Assembly (NCBI RefSeq): GCF_016908785.1
Contig: NZ_JAFBEO010000001.1
Coordinates: 248,001 to 312,000 of the forward strand
Source: Weissella uvarum
Lineage (GTDB): Bacteria; Bacillota; Bacilli; Lactobacillales; Lactobacillaceae
Reading direction: 5' to 3'
DNA: 64,000 nucleotides
The translations under genes were made by a program, and so were the position numbers. Positions within the stretch are counted from its first letter, which is position 1; each line of letters opens with the position of its first letter. Below are positions 56,057 through 64,000 of this stretch, one piece after another. The notes under the pieces were generated by a model. The model saw nothing but the letters and a program-made list of their open reading frames with translations, did no database searches and had not been told where the DNA came from.

Positions 56057-56067
56057 TTTCTGCCTCC

Positions 56068-56571
56068 TTAATCTGCCAAGTGCTCAAGTGAGACCTGACG
56101 CATTTCAGCAACTTCTTCAGCGTTCTTCAAAGACTTAATTGCTTCAAAAGTTGCGCGAACAACGTTAATTGGGGTAGCTGAACCAAGTGACTTAGCAGTC
56201 ACATCGGCAACTCCAGCCAAATCCATGATGGCACGTGAAGCACCACCGGCAGCTACTCCAGAACCTTCAGCAGCGGGCTTAAGCAAAACACGTCCACCAC
56301 TGTAAACACCTAGAGCATCATGAGGAAGGGTCGTACCAACCATTGGGACAGCAACCAAGTTGCGCTTTGCGTCGTCAACAGCCTTACGGATAGCTTCTGG
56401 CACTTCTTGTGCCTTACCAGTTCCGAAACCAACGTGTCCGTTGTGGTCACCAACAACTACAAGAGCTGCGAAACGTAGACGACGTCCACCCTTAACAACC
56501 TTAGTAACACGGTTGATGGCTACAACATTTTCTTCAAGCTCTCCGAGCGTTTTTGGATCGATATAAGCCAT
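56068..56571 (-). CDS. rpsE: 30S ribosomal protein S5
   Basis: 167 residues: N-terminal double-stranded-RNA-binding-like domain ([41 protein letters not shown]) and C-terminal domain with [23 protein letters not shown]. Fidelity and spectinomycin-site protein. GGAGG upstream; 16 bases after rplR. Confidence 0.98.
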   Translation of the reverse strand: MAYIDPKTLGELEENVVAINRVTKVVKGGRRLRFAALVVVGDHNGHVGFGTGKAQEVPEAIRKAVDDAKRNLVAVPMVGTTLPHDALGVYSGGRVLLKPAAEGSGVAAGGASRAIMDLAGVADVTAKSLGSATPINVVRATFEAIKSLKNAEEVAEMRQVSLEHLAD

Positions 56572-56587
56572 TTTGTTTCCTCCTTCC

Positions 56588-56944
56588 CTAGAACTTCAAG
56601 CCAGCTTCACGAGCTGCTTCAGCCAATGCTTGCACACGACCATGGTACAAGTAACCACCACGATCAAATACAGCATCTTCAATGTTAGCAGCCTTGGCGC
56701 GTTCAGCAATCAAAGCACCAACTTTAGCAGCTTGTTCAGTCTTTGGCGCCTTCTCAATTGAGTTGTCCAAAGTTGAGGCACTAGCAAGCGTCACACCCGC
56801 TACGTCATCAATTAATTGCGCGTAGATGTTCTTGTTAGAACGGTAAACGTTCAAGCGTGGGCGCTCAGCAGTACCAGAAATCTTTCCACGAACACGTGTG
56901 TGTCGGTGTTGACGCACTTTGTTCTTGTCTGACTTCGTAATCAT
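56588..56944 (-). CDS. rplR: 50S ribosomal protein L18
   Basis: 118-residue 5S rRNA-binding protein: [39 protein letters not shown] and C-terminal [25 protein letters not shown]. The gap to rplF upstream is 91 bases and carries three hairpins, unusually long for this operon. Confidence 0.97.
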   Translation of the reverse strand: MITKSDKNKVRQHRHTRVRGKISGTAERPRLNVYRSNKNIYAQLIDDVAGVTLASASTLDNSIEKAPKTEQAAKVGALIAERAKAANIEDAVFDRGGYLYHGRVQALAEAAREAGLKF

Positions 56945-56961
56945 TGTTCGTAACCTCTTTT

Positions 56962-57035
56962 TTCAAATATTTGAAAGATATACCAAATAAGTAAATCTGG
57001 AAACGTTGTCATTCCAGCTAAACATGTTGTTTAGA
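56962..57035 (-). other. Three consecutive hairpins between rplF and rplR
   Basis: Directly after the rplF stop: CTAAACA-TGTTTAG (57019-57035), CTGGAA...TTCCAG (56998-57018) and the 16-bp palindrome TTTCAAAT/ATTTGAAA (56962-56977), the last followed by A residues then AGAGG. No U-tract, so not terminators; they may be processing or stability elements. Confidence 0.55.
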
Positions 57036-57572
57036 TTACTTACCAGTCTTACCTTCCTTTTGTGCAACGTATTCGTTTTCGTAACGGATACCCTTACCCT
57101 TATAAGGTTCTGGGGCACGTACTGAACGGATTTCAGCAGCGAAATCACCAACGTTTTGCTTGTTGATTCCACTAACGATGATTGTCAAAGTATCAGGTAC
57201 TTCAACTTCTAAGCCTTCACGGTTTTCAAATTCAACGGGATGTGAATAACCAACGTTCAACACAAGCTTGTCTCCTTGCTTGGCTGCACGGTATCCAACA
57301 CCAACTAGCTTCAAAGTCTTTTTGAAGCCATTTGTAACACCCTCAACCATGTTTGCAACATTGGCACGAGTGGTTCCGTGAAGTGCCTTGATACGACCTT
57401 CATCAGAAGGACGTGTGAAAGTAACTTCGTTACCTTCTACTGTGAATTGGATTTCGGGAGCGATTTCGCGTGAAAGCTCACCCTTTGGTCCCTTAACAGT
57501 AACAGTGTTTCCGTCACGTGTAATTTCTACACCTTCAGGCAACACAACTGTTTTATTACCAATACGACTCAT
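57036..57572 (-). CDS. rplF: 50S ribosomal protein L6
   Basis: 178 residues with two duplicated domains: [29 protein letters not shown], and the C-terminal [27 protein letters not shown]. Near the GTPase centre. 31 bases after rpsH with GGAGG upstream. Confidence 0.98.
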   Translation of the reverse strand: MSRIGNKTVVLPEGVEITRDGNTVTVKGPKGELSREIAPEIQFTVEGNEVTFTRPSDEGRIKALHGTTRANVANMVEGVTNGFKKTLKLVGVGYRAAKQGDKLVLNVGYSHPVEFENREGLEVEVPDTLTIIVSGINKQNVGDFAAEIRSVRAPEPYKGKGIRYENEYVAQKEGKTGK

Positions 57573-57603
57573 GAGTAGACACCTCCTTGTTAGATTTTAT
57601 TTA

Positions 57604-58002
57604 TTACCAGACGTAAGCTAATACTTCGCCACCAATACCCTTGGTGCGCGCTTCTTTATCGGTGATAACACCTTCAGAAGTTGAGATGATTGCGATACCT
57701 AATCCGTTTAACACCTTAGGTACTTCGTCTGCCTTGACGTATGAACGTAGACCTGGCTTTGAAATACGCTTCAAACCAGAAATTACGCGAGTCTTATCAG
57801 AACCGTACTTAAGGAAGACACGGATGACACCTTGCTTGTCATCTTCGATGTATTCAACGTCGCGAACAAAGCCTTCGTTCTTCAAAATCTCGGCGATGTC
57901 CATCTTGATCTTTGATGCAGGTACTTCTACTGAATCGTGACGAACCATGTTCGCATTACGAATGCGAGTCAAAAAGTCTGCAATTGGGTCAGTCATTGAC
58001 AT
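57604..58002 (-). CDS. rpsH: 30S ribosomal protein S8
   Basis: 132 residues: [33 protein letters not shown] and C-terminal [27 protein letters not shown] 16S central-domain assembly protein and, in other bacteria, the spc operon repressor. It directly follows rplE with only 44 bases between, so the usual rpsN is absent. Confidence 0.98.
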   Translation of the reverse strand: MSMTDPIADFLTRIRNANMVRHDSVEVPASKIKMDIAEILKNEGFVRDVEYIEDDKQGVIRVFLKYGSDKTRVISGLKRISKPGLRSYVKADEVPKVLNGLGIAIISTSEGVITDKEARTKGIGGEVLAYVW

Positions 58003-58046
58003 TGATGTTTGCCTCCTATTATTAATTACTGTAAATCAGTTAAAGA

Positions 58047-58589
58047 TTACTTTGAGAAAGGCATACCCATTTGAGTAAGCAATTCACGTGCTTCTTCGTC
58101 AGTGTTGGCAGTTGTAACAACAACAATGTCCAATCCACGAACGCGATTAACAGCATCGTAATCAATTTCTGGGAAAATAAGTTGTTCACGAATTCCCAAC
58201 GTGTAGTTTCCACGACCATCAAAGGCCTTTGGTGAAACTCCACGGAAGTCACGAACACGTGGCAATGAAACGTTGATTAACTTATCCAAAAAGTCATACA
58301 TACGCTCACCACGCAAAGTAACCTTAGTACCGATTGCCATACCCTCACGCAAACGGAAGCCAGCGATTGACTTCTTGGCGCGAGTGATAACTGGCTTTTG
58401 ACCAGCAATCAATTCTAGTTCGGCAACAGCTTCATCCAAGTTCTTTGAGTTTGAGACAGCGTCACCAACACCCATGTTCAAAACGATCTTTTCGATTTTT
58501 GGAGCTTGCATGATTGATGAGTAATCAAACTTTTCCACTAATGAAGGTGTTACTTCGTTAGTGTACTTTTCCTTTAAACGACTTGCCAT
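58047..58589 (-). CDS. rplE: 50S ribosomal protein L5
   Basis: 180-residue 5S rRNA-binding protein: [65 protein letters not shown] and [26 protein letters not shown] upstream; next gene downstream is rpsH rather than rpsN. Confidence 0.98.
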   Translation of the reverse strand: MASRLKEKYTNEVTPSLVEKFDYSSIMQAPKIEKIVLNMGVGDAVSNSKNLDEAVAELELIAGQKPVITRAKKSIAGFRLREGMAIGTKVTLRGERMYDFLDKLINVSLPRVRDFRGVSPKAFDGRGNYTLGIREQLIFPEIDYDAVNRVRGLDIVVVTTANTDEEARELLTQMGMPFSK

Positions 58590-58618
58590 GATAATGATTT
58601 CCTCCTTTCACCTAAATA

Positions 58619-58927
58619 TTAAGCTAAAGTCTTTCCAGACTTCTTAGCGAAACGTACCTTCTTACCATCTTCAACCTTGTAACCAATCTTTGTTGGTTCG
58701 TTAGTAGAAGGGTCAAGCAATTGTACGTTTGAAACGTGGATAGGAGCTTCTTGCTCGATAATTCCACCTTGTGGATATTGGTTATTTGGCTTTTGATGCT
58801 TCTTAACCATGTTGACACCTTCAACAACAACGCGGTCTTGGTCGGCCAATGTCTTAACAATTGATCCTTCCATGCCCTTGTTCTTTCCGGCGATAACCTT
58901 AACCTTGTCACCAGTCTTCACAAACAT
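58619..58927 (-). CDS. rplX: 50S ribosomal protein L24
   Basis: 102 residues with the N-terminal KOW motif ([44 protein letters not shown]). Initiates 50S assembly near the exit tunnel. 33 bases after rplN, 29 before rplE. Confidence 0.98.
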   Translation of the reverse strand: MFVKTGDKVKVIAGKNKGMEGSIVKTLADQDRVVVEGVNMVKKHQKPNNQYPQGGIIEQEAPIHVSNVQLLDPSTNEPTKIGYKVEDGKKVRFAKKSGKTLA

Positions 58928-58960
58928 GCGAGGCTTCCTCCTTAGATTTAATGATGGTAA

Positions 58961-59329
58961 TTACAATACTTCAGGTGCCAATGACACAATACGCATGTAA
59001 TCATTGTCACGCAATTCACGCGCAACAGGTCCGAAGATACGAGTACCTACAGGACTCTTGTCATCTTTAACGATAACAGCGGCATTTTCATCAAAGTTGA
59101 TGTATGAACCATCAGCACGATGAATTGATGATACAGTACGAACGATAACGGCCTTAACGACGTCACCCTTCTTTACAGTTCCACCAGGAATTGCTTGCTT
59201 TACAGTTGCAACGATCATGTCGCCGACACCAGCAAACTTGCGGCCTGAACCACCCAAAACCTTGATAGTCAAAATTTCGCGGGCACCAGAATTGTCAGCA
59301 ACCTTTAAACGACTCTCTTGTTGAATCAC
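58961..59329 (-). CDS. rplN: 50S ribosomal protein L14
   Basis: 122 residues: [50 protein letters not shown] and C-terminal [16 protein letters not shown]-type ending. Interface protein contacting 16S helix 14. Standard length and position. Confidence 0.98.
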   Translation of the reverse strand: MIQQESRLKVADNSGAREILTIKVLGGSGRKFAGVGDMIVATVKQAIPGGTVKKGDVVKAVIVRTVSSIHRADGSYINFDENAAVIVKDDKSPVGTRIFGPVARELRDNDYMRIVSLAPEVL

Positions 59330-59373
59330 GATTTTATCCTCCTTCCGTTATTGGTTAGATTCGAGATTAACGA

Positions 59374-59640
59374 TTAGATAATAACGGCCTTCTCGACGAT
59401 TTCTACCAAACGGAAGCGCTTTGTAGCTGACGTTGGACGCGTCTCCATGATGCGTACGATGTCACCTTCTTTAGCTTCGTTGTTCTCATCGTGAGCCTTA
59501 AACTTCTTCGTGTACTTAACACGCTTACCATAAACTGGGTGGTTCTTGTAAGTTTCAATGGCAACAGTAATTGTCTTATCCATCTTATCTGAAACCACGC
59601 GTCCTTGATAAACTTTACGTGCGTTACGATCTTCAGTCAT
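59374..59640 (-). CDS. rpsQ: 30S ribosomal protein S17
   Basis: 88-residue OB-fold protein: [48 protein letters not shown]. Primary 16S binder of the 5' domain. 20 bases after rpmC. Confidence 0.98.
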   Translation of the reverse strand: MTEDRNARKVYQGRVVSDKMDKTITVAIETYKNHPVYGKRVKYTKKFKAHDENNEAKEGDIVRIMETRPTSATKRFRLVEIVEKAVII

Positions 59641-59659
59641 ACCGGTCTCCTCTCTTAGT

Positions 59660-59866
59660 CTACTTGTTTAATTCTTCTTGACGAATCGCAGTCTTGATAC
59701 GAGCAATTTGCTTGCGCACTTCAGACAATCGAGCCGTGTTCTCAAGTTGACCAGTAGCTAATTGGAAACGCAAGTTAAACAACTCTTCCTTGTAGCTCTT
59801 TTCCTTGGCAACCAACTCAGCTTGGCTGAGACCCTTGATTTCTTCTTGTAAGTCCTTAGTCTTCAT
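59660..59866 (-). CDS. rpmC: 50S ribosomal protein L29
   Basis: 68 residues, two-helix protein [59 protein letters not shown] at the tunnel exit. Its ATG shares a base with the rplP stop, implying coupling. Confidence 0.97.
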   Translation of the reverse strand: MKTKDLQEEIKGLSQAELVAKEKSYKEELFNLRFQLATGQLENTARLSEVRKQIARIKTAIRQEELNK

Positions 59867-60285
59867 TATTCACCCTCCGTTTGGCGAGTCAAAATCTTAG
59901 TTCTGACAGGCAACTTGTTAGATGCGAGACGCAAGGCTTCGCGGGCAACATCTTCAGCAACGCCACCAACTTCGAACATTACTGTACCGCGCTTGACTGG
60001 GGCAACCCAACCTTCGGGAGTACCCTTTCCGTTACCCATACGAACACCGACACCCTTAGAAGTGTATGACAAGTGTGGATAAATCTTAATCCAAACCTTA
60101 CCACCACGCTTCATGTAACGTGTCATGGCAATACGAGCCGCCTCGATTTGACGATTTGTAATCCAATGTGAGTCAAGGGCTTGTAGTCCAAACTCACCAA
60201 ATGTTACTGTCTTACCACCCTTAGCTTCACCACGCATGTGGCCACGATGTGGACGACGATACTTAACACGCTTTGGAACTAGCAT
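59866..60285 (-). CDS. rplP: 50S ribosomal protein L16
   Basis: 139 residues: [71 protein letters not shown], then [19 protein letters not shown]. Contacts the A-site tRNA region. The stop overlaps the rpmC start; only 3 bases separate it from rpsC. Confidence 0.98.
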   Translation of the reverse strand: MLVPKRVKYRRPHRGHMRGEAKGGKTVTFGEFGLQALDSHWITNRQIEAARIAMTRYMKRGGKVWIKIYPHLSYTSKGVGVRMGNGKGTPEGWVAPVKRGTVMFEVGGVAEDVAREALRLASNKLPVRTKILTRQTEGE

Positions 60286-60288
60286 TTG

Positions 60289-60954
60289 TTACTCGCCTCC
60301 TTGCTTCTTTGACTTCTTCTCTGGCAAAACATCACCACGGTAAATCCAAGTTTTAATACCTAGTTGACCGTATGTTGTTGCTGCTTCATCCCATGAGTAA
60401 TCAATGTCTGCACGCAATGTGTGCAAAGGCACTGTACCCTCAGTATATTGTTCAACACGAGCAATATCTGCACCGTTCAAACGTCCAGAAACTTGTACCT
60501 TGATACCCTTGGCACCGGCACGCATTGCACGTTGGATAGCTCCACGCATAGTACGACGGAATGCCACACGGCGTTCCAAGTCGCCAGCGATTTGTGAACC
60601 TACCAAGTGGGCGTCCAAATCAGGCTTTTTAATCTCAATGATGTTGATGTGTACGCGTTCACCCTTTGCCACCATCTTTGACAATTCGCTACGCAATGCA
60701 TCAACTTCTGATCCACCTTTACCAATAACCATACCTGGCTTAGCAGTGTGGATTGAGATGTTAACACGGTTAGCAGTACGTTCAATTTCGATACGTGAAA
60801 CTGATGCATCCGCCAACTTAGTCTCGATATACTTACGCAATGCAAGGTCTTCATGCAAGTTATCTGCATAATTCTTCTTGTCTGCGTACCATTTAGCATC
60901 CCAGTCGCGAATGACTCCGACACGGAAACCGGTTGGGTTAATCTTTTGACCCAT
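60289..60954 (-). CDS. rpsC: 30S ribosomal protein S3
   Basis: 221-residue protein with a KH domain ([29 protein letters not shown]) and a C-terminal domain ([32 protein letters not shown]). Lines the mRNA entry tunnel. 13 bases after rplV. Confidence 0.98.
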   Translation of the reverse strand: MGQKINPTGFRVGVIRDWDAKWYADKKNYADNLHEDLALRKYIETKLADASVSRIEIERTANRVNISIHTAKPGMVIGKGGSEVDALRSELSKMVAKGERVHINIIEIKKPDLDAHLVGSQIAGDLERRVAFRRTMRGAIQRAMRAGAKGIKVQVSGRLNGADIARVEQYTEGTVPLHTLRADIDYSWDEAATTYGQLGIKTWIYRGDVLPEKKSKKQGGE

Positions 60955-60967
60955 GACTCAATCCTCC

Positions 60968-61315
60968 TTACTTTTCTTTTACCACAATCGTGATGTGGCT
61001 TGTACGCTTGTTGATTGGTGAGGCAGAACCCTTAGCACGTGGACGGAAACGCTTTAGCGTTGGTCCTTCGTTTGCGTAAGCTTCTGCAACTACCAAATCT
61101 TCGCGATCTAGTGAAAAATTGTTCTCAGCGTTTGCAACTGCTGAGTTTAATACCTTATATACGTCTGCAGAAGAGTGATTTGGCATAAATTCCAAAATCG
61201 CAAATGCTTCTGCAACTGACTTTCCACGCACTTGGTCAAGCACTAAGCGGACCTTACGTGGAGCGACACGAACGATATTCGCTGTGGCGCGTGCTGACGT
61301 AACTTGTTCAGCCAT
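60968..61315 (-). CDS. rplV: 50S ribosomal protein L22
   Basis: 115 residues with [27 protein letters not shown] and the tunnel-lining beta hairpin ([28 protein letters not shown]). Full length, so the macrolide-sensing loop is unaltered in size. Between rpsS and rpsC. Confidence 0.98.
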   Translation of the reverse strand: MAEQVTSARATANIVRVAPRKVRLVLDQVRGKSVAEAFAILEFMPNHSSADVYKVLNSAVANAENNFSLDREDLVVAEAYANEGPTLKRFRPRAKGSASPINKRTSHITIVVKEK

Positions 61316-61331
61316 TGTACTGTCCTCCTAA

Positions 61332-61613
61332 TTACTTACGTTGCGTCTTTTTATCGTCTGCAGCGTGTCCACGGAATGTACGCGTTGGGACGAATTCACC
61401 TAACTTGTGACCAACCATATCTTCTTGAACCAAAACTGGTACGTGCTTTCGTCCGTCATAAACGGCGAAAGTTAATCCGATAAAGCTAGGGAAAATTGTT
61501 GAACGACGTGACCACGTCTTGATTACAGTTTGCTTATCTGATTCGTTGGCTTGTTCAACCTTCTTCATCAAACTGGCATCAGCAAATGGTCCTTTTTTCA
61601 GGCTACGACCCAT
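61332..61613 (-). CDS. rpsS: 30S ribosomal protein S19
   Basis: 93 residues, [61 protein letters not shown]-terminal [23 protein letters not shown]. Head protein near the A site. GGAGG upstream; a CTTAATAT/ATATTAAG hairpin lies in the 54-base gap from rplB. Confidence 0.98.
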   Translation of the reverse strand: MGRSLKKGPFADASLMKKVEQANESDKQTVIKTWSRRSTIFPSFIGLTFAVYDGRKHVPVLVQEDMVGHKLGEFVPTRTFRGHAADDKKTQRK

Positions 61614-61667
61614 TTTGAGTCCTCCTCTCGTTTGCTTATAAGTTGCTTAATATTCAAGATATTAAGA

Positions 61668-62501
61668 CTACTTGCTCTTACGACCACGAACAATGAACTT
61701 AGATGATTGTGCGTTCTTGTTACGAGTCTTCTTACCAGCAGTCTTCTTACCCCATGGAGACAATGGAGATGGCATACCAACAGGAGCCTTACCTTCACCA
61801 CCACCATGTGGGTGATCGTTAGGGTTCATTACAGATCCACGAACGTGTGGACGTTGACCCTTCCAACGACGACGTCCAGCCTTACCCCAATTGATCAATG
61901 AGTGTTGTTCGTTACCAACAACTCCAATTGTGGCACGGTTTTGTGCCAAGATCATACGTACTTCACCAGATTGCAGGCGAACCAATACGTACTTTCCTTC
62001 ACGACCCAAAACTTGAGCTGATGCACCGGCTGAACGAACAAGTTGTCCACCCTTACCAGGCTTCAATTCAATATTGTGAATTTGAGTTCCGTCAGGAATA
62101 AGTGATAATGGCAATGCATTTCCGACCTTAAAGTCAGCATCAGGACCAGATTGAACAGTCATACCCACTTCTAATCCCTTTGGTGCCAAGATATATGACT
62201 TCACACCGTCTGTGTATTGCAACAAAGCAATGTTAGCTGAACGGTTTGGATCGTATTCGATCGCAACAACCTTAGCTGGAACATCATCTTTGGTACGCTT
62301 GAAGTCCACAACACGGTATTGGCGCTTATGTCCACCACCGCGATGGCGAACAGTCATGTGTCCGTAAGAATTACGAGCACCTGTGTTTGACTTTGATTCC
62401 AACAAGCTCTTTTCTGGCGTCGTCTTTGTAATTTCTGAAAAATCAGAACTCGTCATGTTACGACGACCATTAGAGGTTGGCTTATACTTCTTGATAGCCA
62501 C
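61668..62501 (-). CDS. rplB: 50S ribosomal protein L2
   Basis: 277-residue peptidyl-transferase-centre protein: [55 protein letters not shown]-like segment, and the conserved histidine loop [22 protein letters not shown]. Normal length. 16 bases after rplW. Confidence 0.98.
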   Translation of the reverse strand: MAIKKYKPTSNGRRNMTSSDFSEITKTTPEKSLLESKSNTGARNSYGHMTVRHRGGGHKRQYRVVDFKRTKDDVPAKVVAIEYDPNRSANIALLQYTDGVKSYILAPKGLEVGMTVQSGPDADFKVGNALPLSLIPDGTQIHNIELKPGKGGQLVRSAGASAQVLGREGKYVLVRLQSGEVRMILAQNRATIGVVGNEQHSLINWGKAGRRRWKGQRPHVRGSVMNPNDHPHGGGEGKAPVGMPSPLSPWGKKTAGKKTRNKNAQSSKFIVRGRKSK

Positions 62502-62517
62502 GCTAAGTTCCTCCTAA

Positions 62518-62805
62518 TTAGTTTTCGTTGAACAATTGAATGTCCTTAGAAGCTGCAGTCAACTTAACAGTTGCCTTCTTGCGCTTCTTAGTGTAACCAG
62601 TATAGCGTCCTTGACGCTTAAGCTTACCACGTACGTTTGCTGTATTGATCTTTTCAACCTTTACGTCGAAAATTTCTTCAATAGCGCGCTTGATTTGTGG
62701 CTTTGTGGCGCGAACATCAACTTCAAACGTGTAACGCTTTTCATCCAAAACGTTCATCGTTTGTTCAGTGATGACCGGGCGCAAAATGATATCGCGTGCG
62801 TCCAT
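62518..62805 (-). CDS. rplW: 50S ribosomal protein L23
   Basis: 95 residues: [69 protein letters not shown]. Docking site for SRP and trigger factor at the tunnel exit. Its ATG overlaps the rplD stop by one base. Confidence 0.98.
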   Translation of the reverse strand: MDARDIILRPVITEQTMNVLDEKRYTFEVDVRATKPQIKRAIEEIFDVKVEKINTANVRGKLKRQGRYTGYTKKRKKATVKLTAASKDIQLFNEN

Positions 62806-63428
62806 TATGCCAAAACCTCCTCAACTTGTGCCAAAGCTGATTGTACAACAACCAACTTATCATTGTTGATGACGTCAAGAACGTTAACACCCTTAGCAGT
62901 CATAACAGTCACGTTTTCTAAGTTACGTGCTGCCAAAGCTGCGTTTGTGTTGTTATCGTCCAAAACGACCAACGTCTTACCATCTACGTTTAAGTTATTC
63001 AAAACGTTCTTGAATTCCTTAGTCTTTGGCGCGTCAAATGACAATGCATCGACAACAACCAAATCTGAATCTTGAACCTTTTGTGATAACACTGACTTCA
63101 ACGCCAAACGGTATGCCTTCTTAGGCATCTTGTAGGCATATGAACGTGGAGTAGGTCCGAAGACAATTCCACCACCACGCCATTGTGGTGAACGGATTGA
63201 TCCTTGACGGGCACGTCCAGTTCCCTTTTGGCGCCATGGCTTCTTACCACCACCAGAAACAGCTGAACGATTCTTAACAGCATGAGTTCCTTGACGCATT
63301 GATGCACGTTGCATCAAAACAGCATCAGTAATAACGCTGTTATTAGGCTCAACGGCGAATACGGCGTCGTTTAATTCAACTTCACCGGCGTTTGAACCGT
63401 CTTGCTTCATTAAAGCAATCTTAGTCAT
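62805..63428 (-). CDS. rplD: 50S ribosomal protein L4
   Basis: 207 residues with the tunnel loop [26 protein letters not shown] and C-terminal Rossmann-like part ([33 protein letters not shown]). In E. coli L4 also represses the S10 operon. GGAGG upstream; 24 bases after rplC. Confidence 0.98.
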   Translation of the reverse strand: MTKIALMKQDGSNAGEVELNDAVFAVEPNNSVITDAVLMQRASMRQGTHAVKNRSAVSGGGKKPWRQKGTGRARQGSIRSPQWRGGGIVFGPTPRSYAYKMPKKAYRLALKSVLSQKVQDSDLVVVDALSFDAPKTKEFKNVLNNLNVDGKTLVVLDDNNTNAALAARNLENVTVMTAKGVNVLDVINNDKLVVVQSALAQVEEVLA

Positions 63429-63452
63429 GTTATATTCCTCCTTTCGTCCTTA

Positions 63453-64000
63453 TTACTTAGCTTTGATTGAGTTCTTAACAGTAACAAGTGACTTGTTGGC
63501 ACCAGGTACATTACCCTTGATCAAGATCACGTTGTTTTCAGTATCAACGCGAACGATTTGTAGGTTTTGAACAGTACGCTTGTGGTTACCCATGCGTCCA
63601 GGCAACTTCTTACCCTTGAACACACGATTGATAATGGCACCCATTGAACCTGGGCGACGGTGGTAACGAGAACCGTGAGCCATAGGTCCACGTCCTTGTC
63701 CATCCTTCTTAATGTTACCTTGGTAACCATGACCCTTTGTGATTCCAGTTACGTCAACAGCTTCACCTTCGGCAAAAATATCAACCTTAACTTCATCCCC
63801 AACATTGTATTCTCCCTCAGCGTCGCGGATTTCACGAATGTAGCGCTTAGGGGTCGTGTTTGCCTTAGCGGCGTGACCTTGCTCAGGTTTGTTGCTCAAA
63901 ACGGCACGCTTGTCTTCCAAACCAAGTTGAATTGCGCTGTAACCATCGTTTTCCAAAGTCTTAACTTGGAGTACGACGTTTGGCGTTGCTTCAACCACAG
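63453..64000 (-). CDS. rplC: 50S ribosomal protein L3, N-terminus beyond window
   Basis: About 182 C-terminal residues of L3 are visible; the frame runs off the right edge (the family starts about 27 residues earlier). Motifs: [23 protein letters not shown], the central loop [22 protein letters not shown] near the peptidyl transferase centre, and [20 protein letters not shown]. First visible gene of the S10 string; rpsJ is expected just outside. Confidence 0.97.
   Translation of the reverse strand, partial: VVEATPNVVLQVKTLENDGYSAIQLGLEDKRAVLSNKPEQGHAAKANTTPKRYIREIRDAEGEYNVGDEVKVDIFAEGEAVDVTGITKGHGYQGNIKKDGQGRGPMAHGSRYHRRPGSMGAIINRVFKGKKLPGRMGNHKRTVQNLQIVRVDTENNVILIKGNVPGANKSLVTVKNSIKAK

Noticed and set aside
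62536-63075. 179-codon plus-strand frame antisense to rplW and rplD
   Set aside because: Overlaps two certain ribosomal protein genes and resembles no protein family.
1-64000. CRISPR arrays, tRNA or rRNA genes, insertion sequences, prophage genes
   Set aside because: Looked for regularly spaced repeats, tRNA cloverleaf ends, transposase motifs and phage structural genes; none seen by eye. A tRNAscan, ISfinder and CRISPR search would settle this.

Overview
This window looks like chromosomal DNA of a low-to-moderate GC lactic acid bacterium of the Lactobacillaceae. The Weissella/Leuconostoc side of the family is my best guess, but the genus is not proven. Supporting signs are the ribosomal protein sequences, PTS and cre-controlled sugar genes, strong GGAGG ribosome binding sites, T-box and ribosomal leader RNAs, and the conserved cysS-mrnC-rlmB-sigH-rpmG-secE-nusG-rplKA-rplJL block. 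No tRNA, rRNA, CRISPR array, transposase or prophage gene was recognised.

Layout. 1-8.7 kb: a gluconate-type permease cut by the left edge, a YeiH-type exporter with a divergent LysR regulator, a NUDIX hydrolase, and a small sugar unit (ROK regulator, short-chain dehydrogenase, FGGY kinase) whose promoter carries a cre site, followed by galM. 8.7-9.0 kb: a candidate stand-alone small RNA with its own promoter and terminator. 9.1-12.4 kb: a large FtsX-type ABC exporter. 12.7-18.8 kb: a sucrose/alpha-glucoside regulon (scrB, divergent scrR, and a GH13 alpha-glucosidase plus PTS EIIBCA operon). Its two promoters have the same -35/-10/cre/operator arrangement. 18.9-19.8 kb: an aldo/keto reductase. 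20-24.3 kb: an AT-rich defence island with a DUF262-DUF1524 (GmrSD-like) protein, a probable type II restriction enzyme broken by a one-base frameshift in an A6 run, and an intact cytosine-5 methyltransferase.

24.9-29.2 kb: rpsI, rplM (with leader RNA), truA and the ECF vitamin transporter energising module. 29.4-31.0 kb: an acyltransferase and a SpoU-type RNA methyltransferase. 31.1-35.5 kb: a type II NADH dehydrogenase with an added membrane domain, and a Mn/Zn ABC importer. 35.7-39.3 kb: rplL, rplJ, rplA, rplK, nusG, secE and rpmG with leaders and attenuators. 39.4-47.1 kb: a SigH/ComX-type sigma factor, a second ABC exporter behind a twin-palindrome operator, rlmB, mrnC, cysS and the NAD salvage genes nadE and pncB. 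47.3-50.4 kb: a methionine importer (metQ-metN-metI) under a tRNA-Met T-box. 50.8-64 kb: the S10/spc/alpha ribosomal gene string from rplQ back to rplC, which is cut by the right edge.

Three arrangements are unusual. The ECF-truA-rplM-rpsI segment lies about 21 kb from rplQ, whereas these usually adjoin in Lactobacillales. rpsN is missing between rplE and rpsH. An ABC exporter sits between rlmB and the sigma gene. Start codons were reassigned wherever a good Shine-Dalgarno site lay inside the longest reading frame. Coordinates of short sites were counted by eye and may be off by a base or two.
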